DNA of 64,000 bases from Acinetobacter nosocomialis (GTDB lineage: Bacteria > Pseudomonadota > Gammaproteobacteria > Pseudomonadales > Moraxellaceae), in NCBI GenBank assembly GCA_025736915.1, contig CP107049.1:744001-808000 (forward strand). Reading direction: 5' to 3'. The notes under the pieces were generated by a model. It ran no database searches and had not been told where the DNA came from. It was given only the letters and a program-made list of their open reading frames with translations. Shown piece after piece: positions 40,353 through 49,607 of the stretch (the first letter of the stretch is position 1; the number at the start of each line of letters is the position of its first letter). Position numbers and translations under genes: made by a program.

Positions 40353-40648
40353 TGACAAAAAAAACTACTCCAGAATTTCTATTCGAACCTAAGCTGCTAC
40401 CTCAGCAGCTTTTCGAAAAGTTCGTAGTGTTCAACGTAAATGCTGGTTATCGCGGAAGAGGAACACCGCACGGCGTGAACTTAATAAAAGGTAATAAAGC
40501 CACCCTTACTGTGAATAACAAAGGTGTGATGAACAAGGCAGCTCAAGAGCGATACAAGCTAATGCTTTTGAAGTACTTCAAAGAAGGTCGCTCAGCAATG
40601 GATGAGCTGAATCATGAAGTTAAACGTATTTATAGAATGGTGGCGTGA
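40352..40648 (+). CDS. Hypothetical early protein
   Basis: A 98-residue basic protein (FEKFVVFNVNAGYRGRGTPHGVNLIKG, NNKGVMNKAAQERYKLMLLKYF). It shares a base with the previous stop codon and abuts the next gene, so it is translated in the operon. A nucleic-acid-binding role is possible from its charge only. Confidence 0.58.
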   Translation: MTKKTTPEFLFEPKLLPQQLFEKFVVFNVNAGYRGRGTPHGVNLIKGNKATLTVNNKGVMNKAAQERYKLMLLKYFKEGRSAMDELNHEVKRIYRMVA

Positions 40649-41212
40649 ATGGTTGATTTGAATAAGGAAAGAGAGGCTTTCTTAGGATTTCTTAGAACTA
40701 AAGGTGTTATTAAAGTTGGCTGGAATAGTTTAGGCGTTTTAACAAACTTAGTTCGTGAAGCTGGATGCACTCTTAGCTATAACGATATTGAACTAATGCA
40801 AGAAGTTTGGATGGAAAAAGCCAAAAATCAGCTTGTGCCAGAAACTCACGTGCTAGTTGAGAAATCTAAAATCTCTACATGGTGGCAAGATGCAGATGAA
40901 CCAGAAAACTTCGCCAGTACTGAAGAGCAGTTATTAGGATTAATTGCAGAATCTGAAATTTATATAGACGATATGCTTGTTGTTGAAAAGCATATTCAAG
41001 CTCAGTTGAGTACTCAAAAACTTTATTGTGTTTATCAAATTACCAATAAAGAAACTGGTTTAGCTGAAATCAAAGTTTGTGAATCAAAGTTAGAAGCTGA
41101 AGAAATTCTTAATAACAATGCCAAATGGGTAGTGGAAAAAGAAGCAGATCAATATGAAAGTATGAATGCGTTTTTTGAAGAGGTAGAGCGCAAATCGGGA
41201 GCTGAACAATGA
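40649..41212 (+). CDS. Hypothetical early protein
   Basis: A 187-residue acidic protein I do not recognise (MVDLNKEREAFLGFLRTKGVIKVGWNSLG). It starts immediately after the preceding stop and overlaps the next gene by four bases. No membrane or catalytic motif is seen. Confidence 0.58.
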   Translation: MVDLNKEREAFLGFLRTKGVIKVGWNSLGVLTNLVREAGCTLSYNDIELMQEVWMEKAKNQLVPETHVLVEKSKISTWWQDADEPENFASTEEQLLGLIAESEIYIDDMLVVEKHIQAQLSTQKLYCVYQITNKETGLAEIKVCESKLEAEEILNNNAKWVVEKEADQYESMNAFFEEVERKSGAEQ

Positions 41213-41493
41213 GCAAATTTATTGGTGGAGTTAATTTGAACCCTAGCCGTATTGAAGGTACTCCCGATCAGGTAGCAGTTCATATTTTTAAAGAAGTTAT
41301 TTGCCCAAGTACTGAGGAGCTTCTTAAAAATAATCCAGAGGCTGCAAAAGTATTTGCATATCACATTTTTGGTTTAGCACTGTCTCAACTTGCTGAATTT
41401 CATTCAACTAAAAGCCTTGATAAATCTGTGAGCGTTACCCTACACAACCTTGTGCAACAGTTGAAGAAAGAACGTAATGAGCTGAAGAATTAA
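41209..41493 (+). CDS. Hypothetical early protein
   Basis: A 94-residue protein (MSKFIGGVNLNPSRIEGTPDQVAVHIF) with a helical C-terminus (VTLHNLVQQLKKERNELKN). It is the penultimate gene of the early operon, just before the excisionase, and its function is unknown. Confidence 0.58.
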   Translation: MSKFIGGVNLNPSRIEGTPDQVAVHIFKEVICPSTEELLKNNPEAAKVFAYHIFGLALSQLAEFHSTKSLDKSVSVTLHNLVQQLKKERNELKN

Positions 41494-41506
41494 GGAGTAA
41501 AACTAA

Positions 41507-41680
41507 ATGCTATTAACAGTCAATCAGACAATTCAGGTCACCAATTTATCGAAGACCACTATATATAGGATGTTTGATTCAGGAGAACTTAAAAAAGTTA
41601 AGTTGGGTGGTTCAACAAGAGTTGAGCTTTCTAAAGAACTTTACGAAAAGTACAAAGAAAAAATTCAGGCCTTATTTTAA
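41507..41680 (+). CDS. Putative excisionase / MerR-like small DNA-binding protein
   Basis: A 57-residue protein with AAGGAG upstream of ATG 41507. QVTNLSKTTIYRMFDSGELKKVKLGG is a winged helix-turn-helix of the excisionase type (S..TIYR....GEL...K.G...R). It is the last gene of the rightward early operon and faces the convergent integrase gene. It would drive prophage excision by bending DNA at the att arms. Confidence 0.78.
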   Translation: MLLTVNQTIQVTNLSKTTIYRMFDSGELKKVKLGGSTRVELSKELYEKYKEKIQALF

Positions 41681-41691
41681 GGCCTTTTTTA
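41667..41691. terminator. Bidirectional terminator between excisionase and integrase genes
   Basis: AGGCCTTA, loop TTT, TAAGGCCT and a T-run. The stem includes the excisionase stop codon, and the integrase stop lies just beyond, so it ends both transcripts. Confidence 0.85.
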
Positions 41692-41693
41692 TA

Positions 41694-42944
41694 TTATTTA
41701 ACTCTTCTTTCCCTTGCTTCTTCACGCAACCTATCTAAATAGTCTGCCCAAGCCTGCATCATCTCTGCACGTTCACTTAAATATTTTGTTCGGTTATATG
41801 CCCTACCATGCATATCTTTAACTTGGTGTGCGAGCTGCTGTTCTATTCGTTCAATAGGATAATGGAGTACTTCATCTAATAAAGTCCGAGCTGTTGCCCT
41901 CATTCCATGCCCTGTTGTTTCACCGTTAGCAAATCCAAAAGTCTTAAGTCTTTTGTTTATAGTTGATTCACTAATAACTGCATTACCCTTTTTCATTGAA
42001 GCAAAGACATATTTTTGACTACCAGTTAATTTATAAAGATTTCTGAGATGTTCAATAACTTGCTTGGCTAAAGGAACAATATGCTCTAATTCAGTCTTGT
42101 TTTGTGTCTTAGGTGGCGTGTAAGCCCAAATGCCTTTATCTAAATCAATTTTTTCCCATTCCGCCCAACGCAACTCACCAGGTCTAATAAAAACATAAGG
42201 CAAAATTAAAGTTGCATAGTAAACAATAATTGAACCACTTACTGAGGGCTCGGATAAATCTAATAGTAGTTGCCCTAGCCTTTCTTCATCAGTTATTGCA
42301 GCGTAGTGCTTAACCTTCCCAGACTTTAAAATACCAGAAATTTGATCCGCAACATTAAACTGACAAAGGCCAAGCACAATAGCGTATTTAAAAACTTGGC
42401 TAGCTTTAGAGCGCATCCTTTTTGCAGAATCATATTTACCTTGATTCTCATAAAGTCGACAAGCATCCAAAATTTGCAGAGCCGTGATTTCTGAAATAGG
42501 TATCGAGCCAACACTTAAATAAAGCTTATCCCAAATTGATTCATTACGTTGCTTAGTACTATCAGTAATTTCTTCAGTTAATCGAAACTCATCTGCTACA
42601 GCTGCAAAGGTAGATACAAGATTTCTTTTTTTGATCTGAATATCTCTTTTACGCTGTTCAACTGGATCTATATTCTGTGCAATTTGACTTCTAAATTCTT
42701 CACGCTGTTGTCTTGCCACAGCTAAAGAAATTTCAGGATATGAACCAATAGTTATGGTGTTACGCTTCTTAATAATTGGACGGGTATAATCGAATCGCCA
42801 AGTGGTAGCCCCCTTTTTATCAATTAATAGGTATAATCCACCACCATCAGAAAGCTTTTGAGTTTTTTTCTCAATTTCTTTCTTATTTTTAGCGATTTCG
42901 GACTTTATTTTAGAGTCGGTTAAAGCGGGTACTATTTTCGGCAT
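41694..42944 (-). CDS. Tyrosine integrase, P4/DUF4102 type
   Basis: A 416-residue site-specific recombinase. Residues of about 25-100 form the DUF4102 arm-binding domain (KLSDGGGLYLLIDKKGATTWRFDY, ISLAVARQQREEF). Catalytic residues are Arg254 (FIRPGELRW), His346 and Arg349 (GHGMRATAR), His373 and the nucleophile Tyr383 (GRAYNRTKYL). It inserts the prophage at the tRNA-Arg 3' end. It starts 93 bases from attR and reads inward. Repeats at 42955-42973 in its promoter region suggest self-control. Confidence 0.95.
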   Translation of the reverse strand: MPKIVPALTDSKIKSEIAKNKKEIEKKTQKLSDGGGLYLLIDKKGATTWRFDYTRPIIKKRNTITIGSYPEISLAVARQQREEFRSQIAQNIDPVEQRKRDIQIKKRNLVSTFAAVADEFRLTEEITDSTKQRNESIWDKLYLSVGSIPISEITALQILDACRLYENQGKYDSAKRMRSKASQVFKYAIVLGLCQFNVADQISGILKSGKVKHYAAITDEERLGQLLLDLSEPSVSGSIIVYYATLILPYVFIRPGELRWAEWEKIDLDKGIWAYTPPKTQNKTELEHIVPLAKQVIEHLRNLYKLTGSQKYVFASMKKGNAVISESTINKRLKTFGFANGETTGHGMRATARTLLDEVLHYPIERIEQQLAHQVKDMHGRAYNRTKYLSERAEMMQAWADYLDRLREEARERRVK

Positions 42945-42954
42945 TTTTGAATTT

Positions 42955-42973
42955 TACGGTAAGTTATACGGTA
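42955..42973. promoter_or_regulatory. Probable integrase arm-type repeats, right end
   Basis: TACGGTA occurs at 42955-42961 and 42967-42973, 12 bases apart, between the integrase start codon and attR. The same heptamer occurs inside the left end. Confidence 0.55.
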
Positions 42974-43037
42974 TAATCTCACATACTGAACATTTTAATA
43001 GATTAAAATCATTAACTTATGTTTCATTTCGTGAGCG

Positions 43038-43052
43038 CGCCGGGCGCACCAA
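43038..43052 (+). other. attR core of the prophage
   Basis: Fifteen bases identical to the tRNA-Arg 3' end at 201-215. Upstream sequence does not complete a tRNA, so only the terminal part is duplicated. It marks the right prophage border. Confidence 0.9.
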
Positions 43053-43168
43053 TTTATATATAATAACTTCATAAATTTATCCCAATTTCATAAAATTCCG
43101 ACTATTTTACTTGGTTTATTAATCATTATCGCTCAAAATATACCCCTCTTTCATAATGTGAGAATTTC

Positions 43169-44104
43169 ATGACTGATGCTTTGGTATTAAAAGATTTGTC
43201 CAAAACATATCGTAATGGTTTTCAGGCGTTAAAAGGTATTAACCTCACTGTGCCTGAAGGTGAATTTTATGCGTTGTTAGGCCCAAATGGTGCCGGCAAA
43301 TCAACAACCATTGGTATTATCAGCTCCCTCACAAAAAAAACCGAAGGAACAGTTGAGATTTTTGGGCACAATCTCGACACTCACCCATCCTTGGCAAAAC
43401 AACAGCTTGGCGTTGTCCCTCAAGAATTTAACTTTGGGCAGTTTGAAAAAGCATTCGATATTTTAGTCACTCAAGCTGGCTATTACGGCATTCACAAAAA
43501 GATTGCCGAAAAACGTGCCGAACATTATTTAGAAAAACTAGGCCTTTGGGAAAAGCGTAATATACAAGCACGCATGCTGTCTGGTGGTATGAAGCGCCGT
43601 CTAATGATAGCCCGTGCCATGATGCATGAGCCTAAACTTCTTATTTTAGATGAACCTACTGCGGGTGTAGATATTGAGTTACGCCGTTCTATGTGGGATT
43701 TTCTAACCGAAATGAACGAAAGTGGCACTTCTATTATTTTAACGACACACTATTTAGAAGAAGCGGAAATGCTCTGTCGTCAAATTGCCATCATTGACCG
43801 CGGTGTCATCAAAGAAGACACCAGTATGAAAAGTTTCTTAAACCAGTTGAGTGAAGAATCTTTTATTTTCGATTTGGCAGAACCGATTGCCCCACTCCAG
43901 TTAAACATTATTGGAGTGAAATTCAACTTAATTGATAGCAGCACTTTAGAAGTAACCATGGATAAGGCTCATACATTAAATGACTTATTCCAACTTTTAG
44001 AGTCACAAGGTATTCGTGTTCGTAGTATGCGTAACAAATCAAATCGCCTCGAAGAACTATTTGTCAAAATGGTTGAGAAAAATCTTGAAGGAGAGGCAAA
44101 ATGA
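43169..44104 (+). CDS. ABC-2 type transporter, ATP-binding subunit
   Basis: A 311-residue ATPase with Walker A GPNGAGKST, signature LSGGMKRR and Walker B LLILDEPTAGVD, then the H-loop (LTTHYLEEAE). It powers an exporter with the permease encoded by the next gene (ATGA overlap). The pair resembles YadG/YadH of E. coli; the substrate is unknown. It is the first host gene right of attR. Confidence 0.92.
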   Translation: MTDALVLKDLSKTYRNGFQALKGINLTVPEGEFYALLGPNGAGKSTTIGIISSLTKKTEGTVEIFGHNLDTHPSLAKQQLGVVPQEFNFGQFEKAFDILVTQAGYYGIHKKIAEKRAEHYLEKLGLWEKRNIQARMLSGGMKRRLMIARAMMHEPKLLILDEPTAGVDIELRRSMWDFLTEMNESGTSIILTTHYLEEAEMLCRQIAIIDRGVIKEDTSMKSFLNQLSEESFIFDLAEPIAPLQLNIIGVKFNLIDSSTLEVTMDKAHTLNDLFQLLESQGIRVRSMRNKSNRLEELFVKMVEKNLEGEAK

Positions 44105-44874
44105 ACTTTAACCAACTGCAAATTGCCCTCTGGACTTTAGTTCGTAAAGAAGTACGCCGATTTCTTCGCATTTGGCCCCAAACCTTATTACCACCTGCGA
44201 TTACTATGAGCTTGTATTTTGTCATCTTTGGTAATTTGGTTGGCTCACGTATTGGACAAATGGGCGGCGTAAGCTATATGCAGTTTATTGTGCCCGGCCT
44301 GATCATGATGGCTGTTATTACCAACAGTTATGCGAACGTCTCTTCCAGTTTCTTTAGTGTGAAATTCCAAAAAAGCATTGAAGAACTTATTATGAGTCCT
44401 GTGCCATTACATATTATTTTATGGGGCTATGTGATTGGTGGTATTTGTCGTGGTGTTCTAGTTGGAGCCATTGTTACTGCAATGAGTATGTTCTTTACCG
44501 ACCTTTTCATACATAACTGGTTCGTAACTATATATACAGTATTAATTACATCCGTTTTATTTTCTTTAGGCGGTTTTATTAATGCAGTCTACGCAAAATC
44601 ATTTGATGATATTTCTATTATTCCAACATTTGTACTTACTCCTCTCACCTACTTAGGTGGTGTGTTTTATGCCATTAGTGCACTTGGTCCTTTTTGGCAA
44701 AAACTTTCTTTAATTAATCCTATTGTGTATATGGTTAATGCTTTCCGTTTCGGCATTTTAGGTCATAGTGACGTGAACGTTACGTTCTCTTTAATCGTTG
44801 TGACATTATGTTGTGTTGTACTTTACGGAGTTGCTTACTATTTACTTGCTCGTGGTTCAGGAATGCGTGAATGA
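44101..44874 (+). CDS. ABC-2 type transporter, permease subunit
   Basis: A 257-residue protein with six predicted membrane segments and the ABC-2 C-terminal pattern (IPTFVLTPLTYLGGVFYAISALGPFWQKLSLINPIVYMVNAFRFGILG). YadH-like. It overlaps both the ATPase gene and queF by four bases, so all three genes share a transcript. Confidence 0.92.
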   Translation: MNFNQLQIALWTLVRKEVRRFLRIWPQTLLPPAITMSLYFVIFGNLVGSRIGQMGGVSYMQFIVPGLIMMAVITNSYANVSSSFFSVKFQKSIEELIMSPVPLHIILWGYVIGGICRGVLVGAIVTAMSMFFTDLFIHNWFVTIYTVLITSVLFSLGGFINAVYAKSFDDISIIPTFVLTPLTYLGGVFYAISALGPFWQKLSLINPIVYMVNAFRFGILGHSDVNVTFSLIVVTLCCVVLYGVAYYLLARGSGMRE

Positions 44875-45683
44875 GTGTCGAACAGTCTTTATTGGGTAAA
44901 GAAACCCAATATCCAACTAGCTATCAACCCGATGTGTTATTTCCAATTGCACGTGCTCAATCTCGTGAAAACTATTCACATATTGAAGGCATTACCCAAG
45001 GTAAAGATTGGTGGCATGTTTTTGAAATATCTTGGTTAAACTCGCACGGTATTCCGCAGGTTGCTATTGGTAGAATTACCTTGCCAGCTTCTTCACCAAA
45101 TTTGATTGAATCAAAGTCATTAAAACTTTACTTCAATAGTCTTAACTTCACTCAGTTTGACTCTAAAGCGTTATTCATTGAAACAGTTGAAAAGGATTTA
45201 TCGGCTGCGGCAGGCGCAAAAGTTGAGCTAACGCTATTTCAAGTAGATGATCTCGATATTTCCAAGCCACAAGGCATTTGTATTGATGATCTAATACCTG
45301 AACGGTTAGAACAACATCCCGATGCATCGCTTTTAAAACTGGATGAGTCTGGCGAAGAAGTTGAAATTGAACTGTATTCTCATCTTTTGAGAAGTAACTG
45401 CCCAGTCACGGGACAACCGGATTGGGGTACAGTTTTTATCCGTTTTAAGGGCAAAAAACCTTGTTATCGTAGTCTTTTAGCTTATATTATCTCGTACCGT
45501 CAGCATAACGGTTTCCACGAACAGTGTGTTGAGCAAATCTTTGCAGATGTTTGGCAAAATTTGCAGCCTGAAAAGCTGATGGTTTATGCAACTTATACTC
45601 GCCGCGGTGGACTTGATATCAATCCTTGCCGAGTATCGGATCTATCATGGATGCCAAAACCGATTCGATTGGCACGACAATAA
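44871..45683 (+). CDS. queF: NADPH-dependent 7-cyano-7-deazaguanine reductase QueF
   Basis: A 270-residue bimodular QueF that reduces preQ0 to preQ1 in queuosine synthesis. The NADPH-binding QueF motif is ESKSLKLYFNS, the catalytic Cys is in SNCPVTGQPDWG, and FHEQCVEQIF holds the substrate-binding Glu. Its length matches the gammaproteobacterial long form. It is translationally coupled to the exporter genes. Confidence 0.95.
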   Translation: MSVEQSLLGKETQYPTSYQPDVLFPIARAQSRENYSHIEGITQGKDWWHVFEISWLNSHGIPQVAIGRITLPASSPNLIESKSLKLYFNSLNFTQFDSKALFIETVEKDLSAAAGAKVELTLFQVDDLDISKPQGICIDDLIPERLEQHPDASLLKLDESGEEVEIELYSHLLRSNCPVTGQPDWGTVFIRFKGKKPCYRSLLAYIISYRQHNGFHEQCVEQIFADVWQNLQPEKLMVYATYTRRGGLDINPCRVSDLSWMPKPIRLARQ

Positions 45684-45706
45684 AACGAATAATTTGAGGA
45701 TACACC

Positions 45707-46357
45707 ATGCCGTTTTTTGGTTTTACCCCTTCTGAAGGCTTATTGAACGATATGCAGACTGGAATTGCGAATAAAAATTCTAGTGAACCGCTATATCCAC
45801 TTCGAGACAAAATTGCTTTACAACTCAATGAAGAAATTATTGATAATGTACTGATTCAGTTAGTACAACATTTCCCAGCGAGTGAAAAAAGAGATACTGC
45901 CGAGAAACTTGCTGGTTATGTCAAATCTACAGTTGCCGTACTTTTAAAGCAATTACTCAGTAAAGCACCAAATGACGTTGTTAAACAGTCAGTTGAGTTT
46001 TCAGAGAAAAGCTTATTTAAAGATCCACAAGGTCAATATAAAGTTGGCGTAGCTTTAGATGCTGGCTTAGTGACTAATTTGAAGCATAATTTTACTGAGC
46101 TTCAAGCAGGTAATGACATTAATAAAGCAGCATTAGCGGAACTATATAAACAGTTTGGCGATGCTATGGTTAGACACTTTATGTCTGATTTTAACAAGAC
46201 ACTAGATTTAGGCATGATTAAGCGTAAAGCAGCCGATATTGGTGCTGCTGCTGTTACTAAAGCGGTTCATATCGCGATTGATAAACTCATTCCAAGTTTA
46301 AATCGCACTGAACTAAAAGCGATGGCTGAATATCATGACGGTCTATTCTTTAACTAA
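45707..46357 (+). CDS. Conserved hypothetical protein
   Basis: A 216-residue soluble, helical protein (MPFFGFTPSEGLLNDMQTGI) that I cannot assign. It follows queF by 23 bases with GAGG before the ATG, and ends at a terminator, so it is probably last in the exporter-queF transcript. It has no signal peptide or catalytic motif. Confidence 0.7.
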   Translation: MPFFGFTPSEGLLNDMQTGIANKNSSEPLYPLRDKIALQLNEEIIDNVLIQLVQHFPASEKRDTAEKLAGYVKSTVAVLLKQLLSKAPNDVVKQSVEFSEKSLFKDPQGQYKVGVALDAGLVTNLKHNFTELQAGNDINKAALAELYKQFGDAMVRHFMSDFNKTLDLGMIKRKAADIGAAAVTKAVHIAIDKLIPSLNRTELKAMAEYHDGLFFN

Positions 46358-46375
46358 TAAAAAGTAGACTATCGG

Positions 46376-46402
46376 AAACCTGGCGAGAGCCAGGTTTTTT
46401 TA
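46376..46402 (+). terminator. Intrinsic terminator
   Basis: AAACCTGGC, loop GAGA, GCCAGGTTT and T-run, after the conserved hypothetical gene. Confidence 0.88.
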
Positions 46403-46483
46403 TTGCAAAATATTGATATACATTGCCATAAATCAGGTTTATGTTAGCATGCGCCAAGCACTGATTGACCTAGTTAAAGCCGC

Positions 46484-47626
46484 ATGTCTCCTAGTCCACA
46501 ATATAAATTTTTACGCCAAGCTCCTCGAGATGGTCTTAGTACTGCCATGCAACCATCACGCTGGCAGCAACTTCATATTGACCCTTGGTTATGCCTATTT
46601 TTATTCCTAAATGCTCTGTTAGGTTTAACGGTACTATATAGTGCTTCCGCACAAGATGTAGGCTTAGTCAGTAAACAGGCAATGAGCTTTGGTATTGGCT
46701 TTTTAGTCATGATTGGTCTGGCTCAAATTCCCCCAAAGGTTTATCAAGCTTTTTCACCCTACTTTTATTTATTTGCACTATTTTCCTTAATTGGAGTTAT
46801 GGTCTTTGGTGAAGTTCGTATGGGGGCTAAACGCTGGATTGATATCCCGGGTTTCGGAAGTGTACAACCCAGTGAGTTCATGAAAATTGGCATGCCAATG
46901 ATGATTTCATGGTTTTTAGCACGCAAACCACTTCCACCTAGCTTTTCTCAAGTTGTTTTATCATTAATGTTAATTGGTGTTCCATTTCTACTGATTGCAG
47001 AACAACCTGACTTAGGAACATCCCTACTCGTATTAGCGAGTGGTATTTTCGTATTATTTTTAAGTGGACTATCTTGGCGCATGATCGGTGCAGCAGCAGC
47101 CTGTGCCGCTATTGTTATTCCAATTGCGTGGGAATTTCTTTTACACGACTATCAACGTCAACGGGTTCTAACACTACTTGACCCAGAAGCAGATGCCTTA
47201 GGAACAGGCTGGAACATTATTCAATCTAAAACAGCTATCGGTTCTGGCGGTTTCTCAGGTAAAGGCTTTCTTGAAGGGACACAGTCACATTTACACTTTT
47301 TACCAGAAGGTCATACTGACTTTATTATTGCGGCTTATTCCGAAGAATTTGGCCTGATTGGCGTACTTATATTAGTTATTCTTTATTCAGCTATTATTTT
47401 TAGAACATTCCAAATTGGTTTACAAAGCTTTCATAATTATGGCCGTTTGGTTGCTGGCGCCTTTGGTTTGTCTTTTTTTGTTTATGTATTTGTAAACGCA
47501 GGAATGGTCAGTGGTATTTTACCTGTAGTGGGTGTTCCTTTGCCTTTTATGAGTTATGGCGGTACAGCTATTATTACTTTAATGGCCACTTTTGGTTTAG
47601 TCATGTCTATTCATACACATCGATAA
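46484..47626 (+). CDS. rodA: Rod-shape peptidoglycan polymerase RodA (SEDS family)
   Basis: A 380-residue protein with about ten membrane helices. SEDS motifs are PEGHTDFIIAAYSEEFGLIG and the C-terminal GILPVVGVPLPFMSYGGTA. It polymerises glycan strands of the lateral wall with PBP2. The first 30 residues are hydrophilic. The ATG at 46484 has no clear ribosome site, so the start may lie elsewhere. It is followed by mltB after 19 bases. Confidence 0.94.
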   Translation: MSPSPQYKFLRQAPRDGLSTAMQPSRWQQLHIDPWLCLFLFLNALLGLTVLYSASAQDVGLVSKQAMSFGIGFLVMIGLAQIPPKVYQAFSPYFYLFALFSLIGVMVFGEVRMGAKRWIDIPGFGSVQPSEFMKIGMPMMISWFLARKPLPPSFSQVVLSLMLIGVPFLLIAEQPDLGTSLLVLASGIFVLFLSGLSWRMIGAAAACAAIVIPIAWEFLLHDYQRQRVLTLLDPEADALGTGWNIIQSKTAIGSGGFSGKGFLEGTQSHLHFLPEGHTDFIIAAYSEEFGLIGVLILVILYSAIIFRTFQIGLQSFHNYGRLVAGAFGLSFFVYVFVNAGMVSGILPVVGVPLPFMSYGGTAIITLMATFGLVMSIHTHR

Positions 47627-47645
47627 TTTGGAATTTTAAAAAGAT

Positions 47646-48647
47646 ATGTTGTCTCAATTTGTTAATAAAACTTTAAAAGTACTCGCTTTGTGTACTGGTG
47701 TAATGAGCACAAGTCATTTTGCTCAGGCCAATGATTTTGTAAATGATCCTAATTATTTAAATTTTAAACAAAAAGCCATGAACACTTATGGTCTAAGTAG
47801 TGTACAAGTCGATGCCGCAATGAGCGGTGCAAAAAATTTACCAAACATTATAAATATTATGACTCGCCCAGGTGAAAGTAAGCCTTGGTACGACTATCGC
47901 TCTATGTTTTTAGTTGAAGGCACTATTCAGCGTGGTGTCCGTTTTAAAAACCAATATGCAGATGCACTTAACCGAGCTGAACAGCAATTTGGTGTCTCTC
48001 AAGCTGTCATTTTGGGTATTTTAGGTGTTGAAACAGGATATGGAGCCAATAAAGGTTCTTTCATCACTCGTGACGCGCTTGCGACATTAGCGTTTGGCTA
48101 CCCGCGCCGTGCTGATTATTTCAGTGATGAATTAGCTGCTCTGATTGCATGGACGTATAAAGAAGGCTACCCAACTAGTAGTATTGTTGGCTCTTATGCT
48201 GGAGCAATTGGCTATCCACAGTTTATGCCAAGCAATATTAGTAAATATGGAGTCGATTTTGATGGTAACGGCCACATTGATTTACGAAACTCTGCGGAAG
48301 ATGCGATTGGGTCAATCGCAAATTACTTAGCAAAACAAGGATGGCAGCGCGATCAGCCGATTGGTTTTATGGCACGTTACACAGGTTCAAATCCAGAAAG
48401 TATTATTGCTAAAGACCTGACCCAACCTTCTCCATATGGCGTACTTAAAAATCAAGGGATTTCTCCATTAAACCCTTTAGTTAAAATTGATGACCTAGAT
48501 ATGGTAAATGTTATTCAATTACAAGACTATAATAGTCCAATTTATTATTTAACCTATCCGAATTTTCAAGTAATTACGACTTATAACAAAAGCCGAATGT
48601 ATGCGACTGCTGTATGGTTGTTAGGCACAGAAGTAGCTAGCCGATAG
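47646..48647 (+). CDS. mltB: Lytic murein transglycosylase B
   Basis: A 333-residue transglycosylase. A signal peptide (VLALCTGVMSTSHFAQA) is followed by the MltB domain with catalytic Glu129 (GILGVETGYGANKG) and the YPTSSIVGSYAGAIGYPQFMPSN motif. The Cys in the signal is not in a proper lipobox, so the enzyme may be a soluble periplasmic form. It cleaves glycan to 1,6-anhydro ends, partnering RodA in wall growth. Confidence 0.93.
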   Translation: MLSQFVNKTLKVLALCTGVMSTSHFAQANDFVNDPNYLNFKQKAMNTYGLSSVQVDAAMSGAKNLPNIINIMTRPGESKPWYDYRSMFLVEGTIQRGVRFKNQYADALNRAEQQFGVSQAVILGILGVETGYGANKGSFITRDALATLAFGYPRRADYFSDELAALIAWTYKEGYPTSSIVGSYAGAIGYPQFMPSNISKYGVDFDGNGHIDLRNSAEDAIGSIANYLAKQGWQRDQPIGFMARYTGSNPESIIAKDLTQPSPYGVLKNQGISPLNPLVKIDDLDMVNVIQLQDYNSPIYYLTYPNFQVITTYNKSRMYATAVWLLGTEVASR

Positions 48648-48658
48648 GCTAGCTTTTT
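48635..48658 (+). terminator. Intrinsic terminator overlapping the mltB stop
   Basis: AGCTAGCC, loop GATA, GGCTAGCT and T-run. The stem contains the mltB stop codon. The following 275 bases up to rlpA show no gene. Confidence 0.85.
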
Positions 48659-48937
48659 GATGAGTTTATGTAAAAGTCAATAAATATTTTTGTTAAATCG
48701 ATCACAATACACACATTTTAAATACCTTGTTACATATTTGGTTATTTTTTAATCTAAAACTGTAAGTTTTTGCCCTTTTTGTAACTATTTCTCGTTAAAG
48801 ACTAGACACTCTCCGTAAGCGATGAATATTATCCACCCCAATCAAGCAATTGCAAAAGTGAATAATTAGGCATGTTCACTTCAATTTTTAGCCTGCCGGC
48901 TAAAAGAAAAAGAGCATGTTCTCAGGAGTTTATATAA

Positions 48938-49555
48938 ATGCAGTTATCGCTGAAATACATTCTTGCACTGACGGCTAGTTTAAGTATGGCCCCGCTGCAC
49001 GCTGAAATGATGCAGTCATCATCATTAAACAGTGATGTAGATGGTCCAAATGCTAATTTAGCTGCCCGTGTGTTGAGTAAAGATACTCAAAGCTTTAATT
49101 CTCGTTTTTCTAACATTAACAGTCTTTCAATCACTGAACGTTCTGGCGATCAAATTCGTCGTCAAGCTATCGCAGCTAAAATTGAAATCCCTGAAGATGA
49201 GCCTTCAGTGATTGAAAAACTTAACACAGTAGCTTCAAATACTGTTCGTAAGTTTAGCCAAACTGGCATGGCATCTTGGTATGGTCGTCAATTTCACGGC
49301 CGTAAAACTGCAAGTGGTGAAACATTCGACATGAATGCACTTACTGCTGCTCACCGTAGTCTGCCATTGAACTGTTATATCCGTGTTACAAACAAAGACA
49401 ATGGTAAAAGTGTGGTTGTAAAAGTAAACGACCGTGGTCCATTCCATGCAAATCGTGTACTTGATTTATCATACGGTGCAGCAAAACGCCTTGGTATTAC
49501 CAATGCAGGCACTGCAAAAGTAAGTATTGAACGTGTAGACGGTCCTACTTCATAA
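48938..49555 (+). CDS. rlpA: RlpA-like double-psi beta-barrel protein
   Basis: A 205-residue secreted protein. A signal peptide (YILALTASLSMAPLHA) lacks a lipobox Cys. The C-terminal 90 residues form the RlpA domain (TGMASWYGRQFHGRKTASGETFDMNALTAAHRSLPLN, VKVNDRGPFHANRVLDLSYGAAKRLG) with the conserved His and Asp. The family cleaves or binds denuded glycan at the septum. There is no SPOR domain. AGGAG precedes the ATG. Confidence 0.88.
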   Translation: MQLSLKYILALTASLSMAPLHAEMMQSSSLNSDVDGPNANLAARVLSKDTQSFNSRFSNINSLSITERSGDQIRRQAIAAKIEIPEDEPSVIEKLNTVASNTVRKFSQTGMASWYGRQFHGRKTASGETFDMNALTAAHRSLPLNCYIRVTNKDNGKSVVVKVNDRGPFHANRVLDLSYGAAKRLGITNAGTAKVSIERVDGPTS

Positions 49556-49577
49556 GCGCTTACTCCTAGAGTTCATG

Positions 49578-49607
49578 AAAAAGCCACAATTTAATTTGTG
49601 GCTTTTT
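49578..49607. terminator. Bidirectional intrinsic terminator after rlpA
   Basis: AAAAAGCCACAA, six-base loop, TTGTGGCTTTTT. Confidence 0.9.

Noticed and set aside
43020..43052. Second tRNA gene at the right prophage end
   Set aside because: Only the last 15 bases match tRNA-Arg; no D, anticodon or T arm precedes them, so it is attR.
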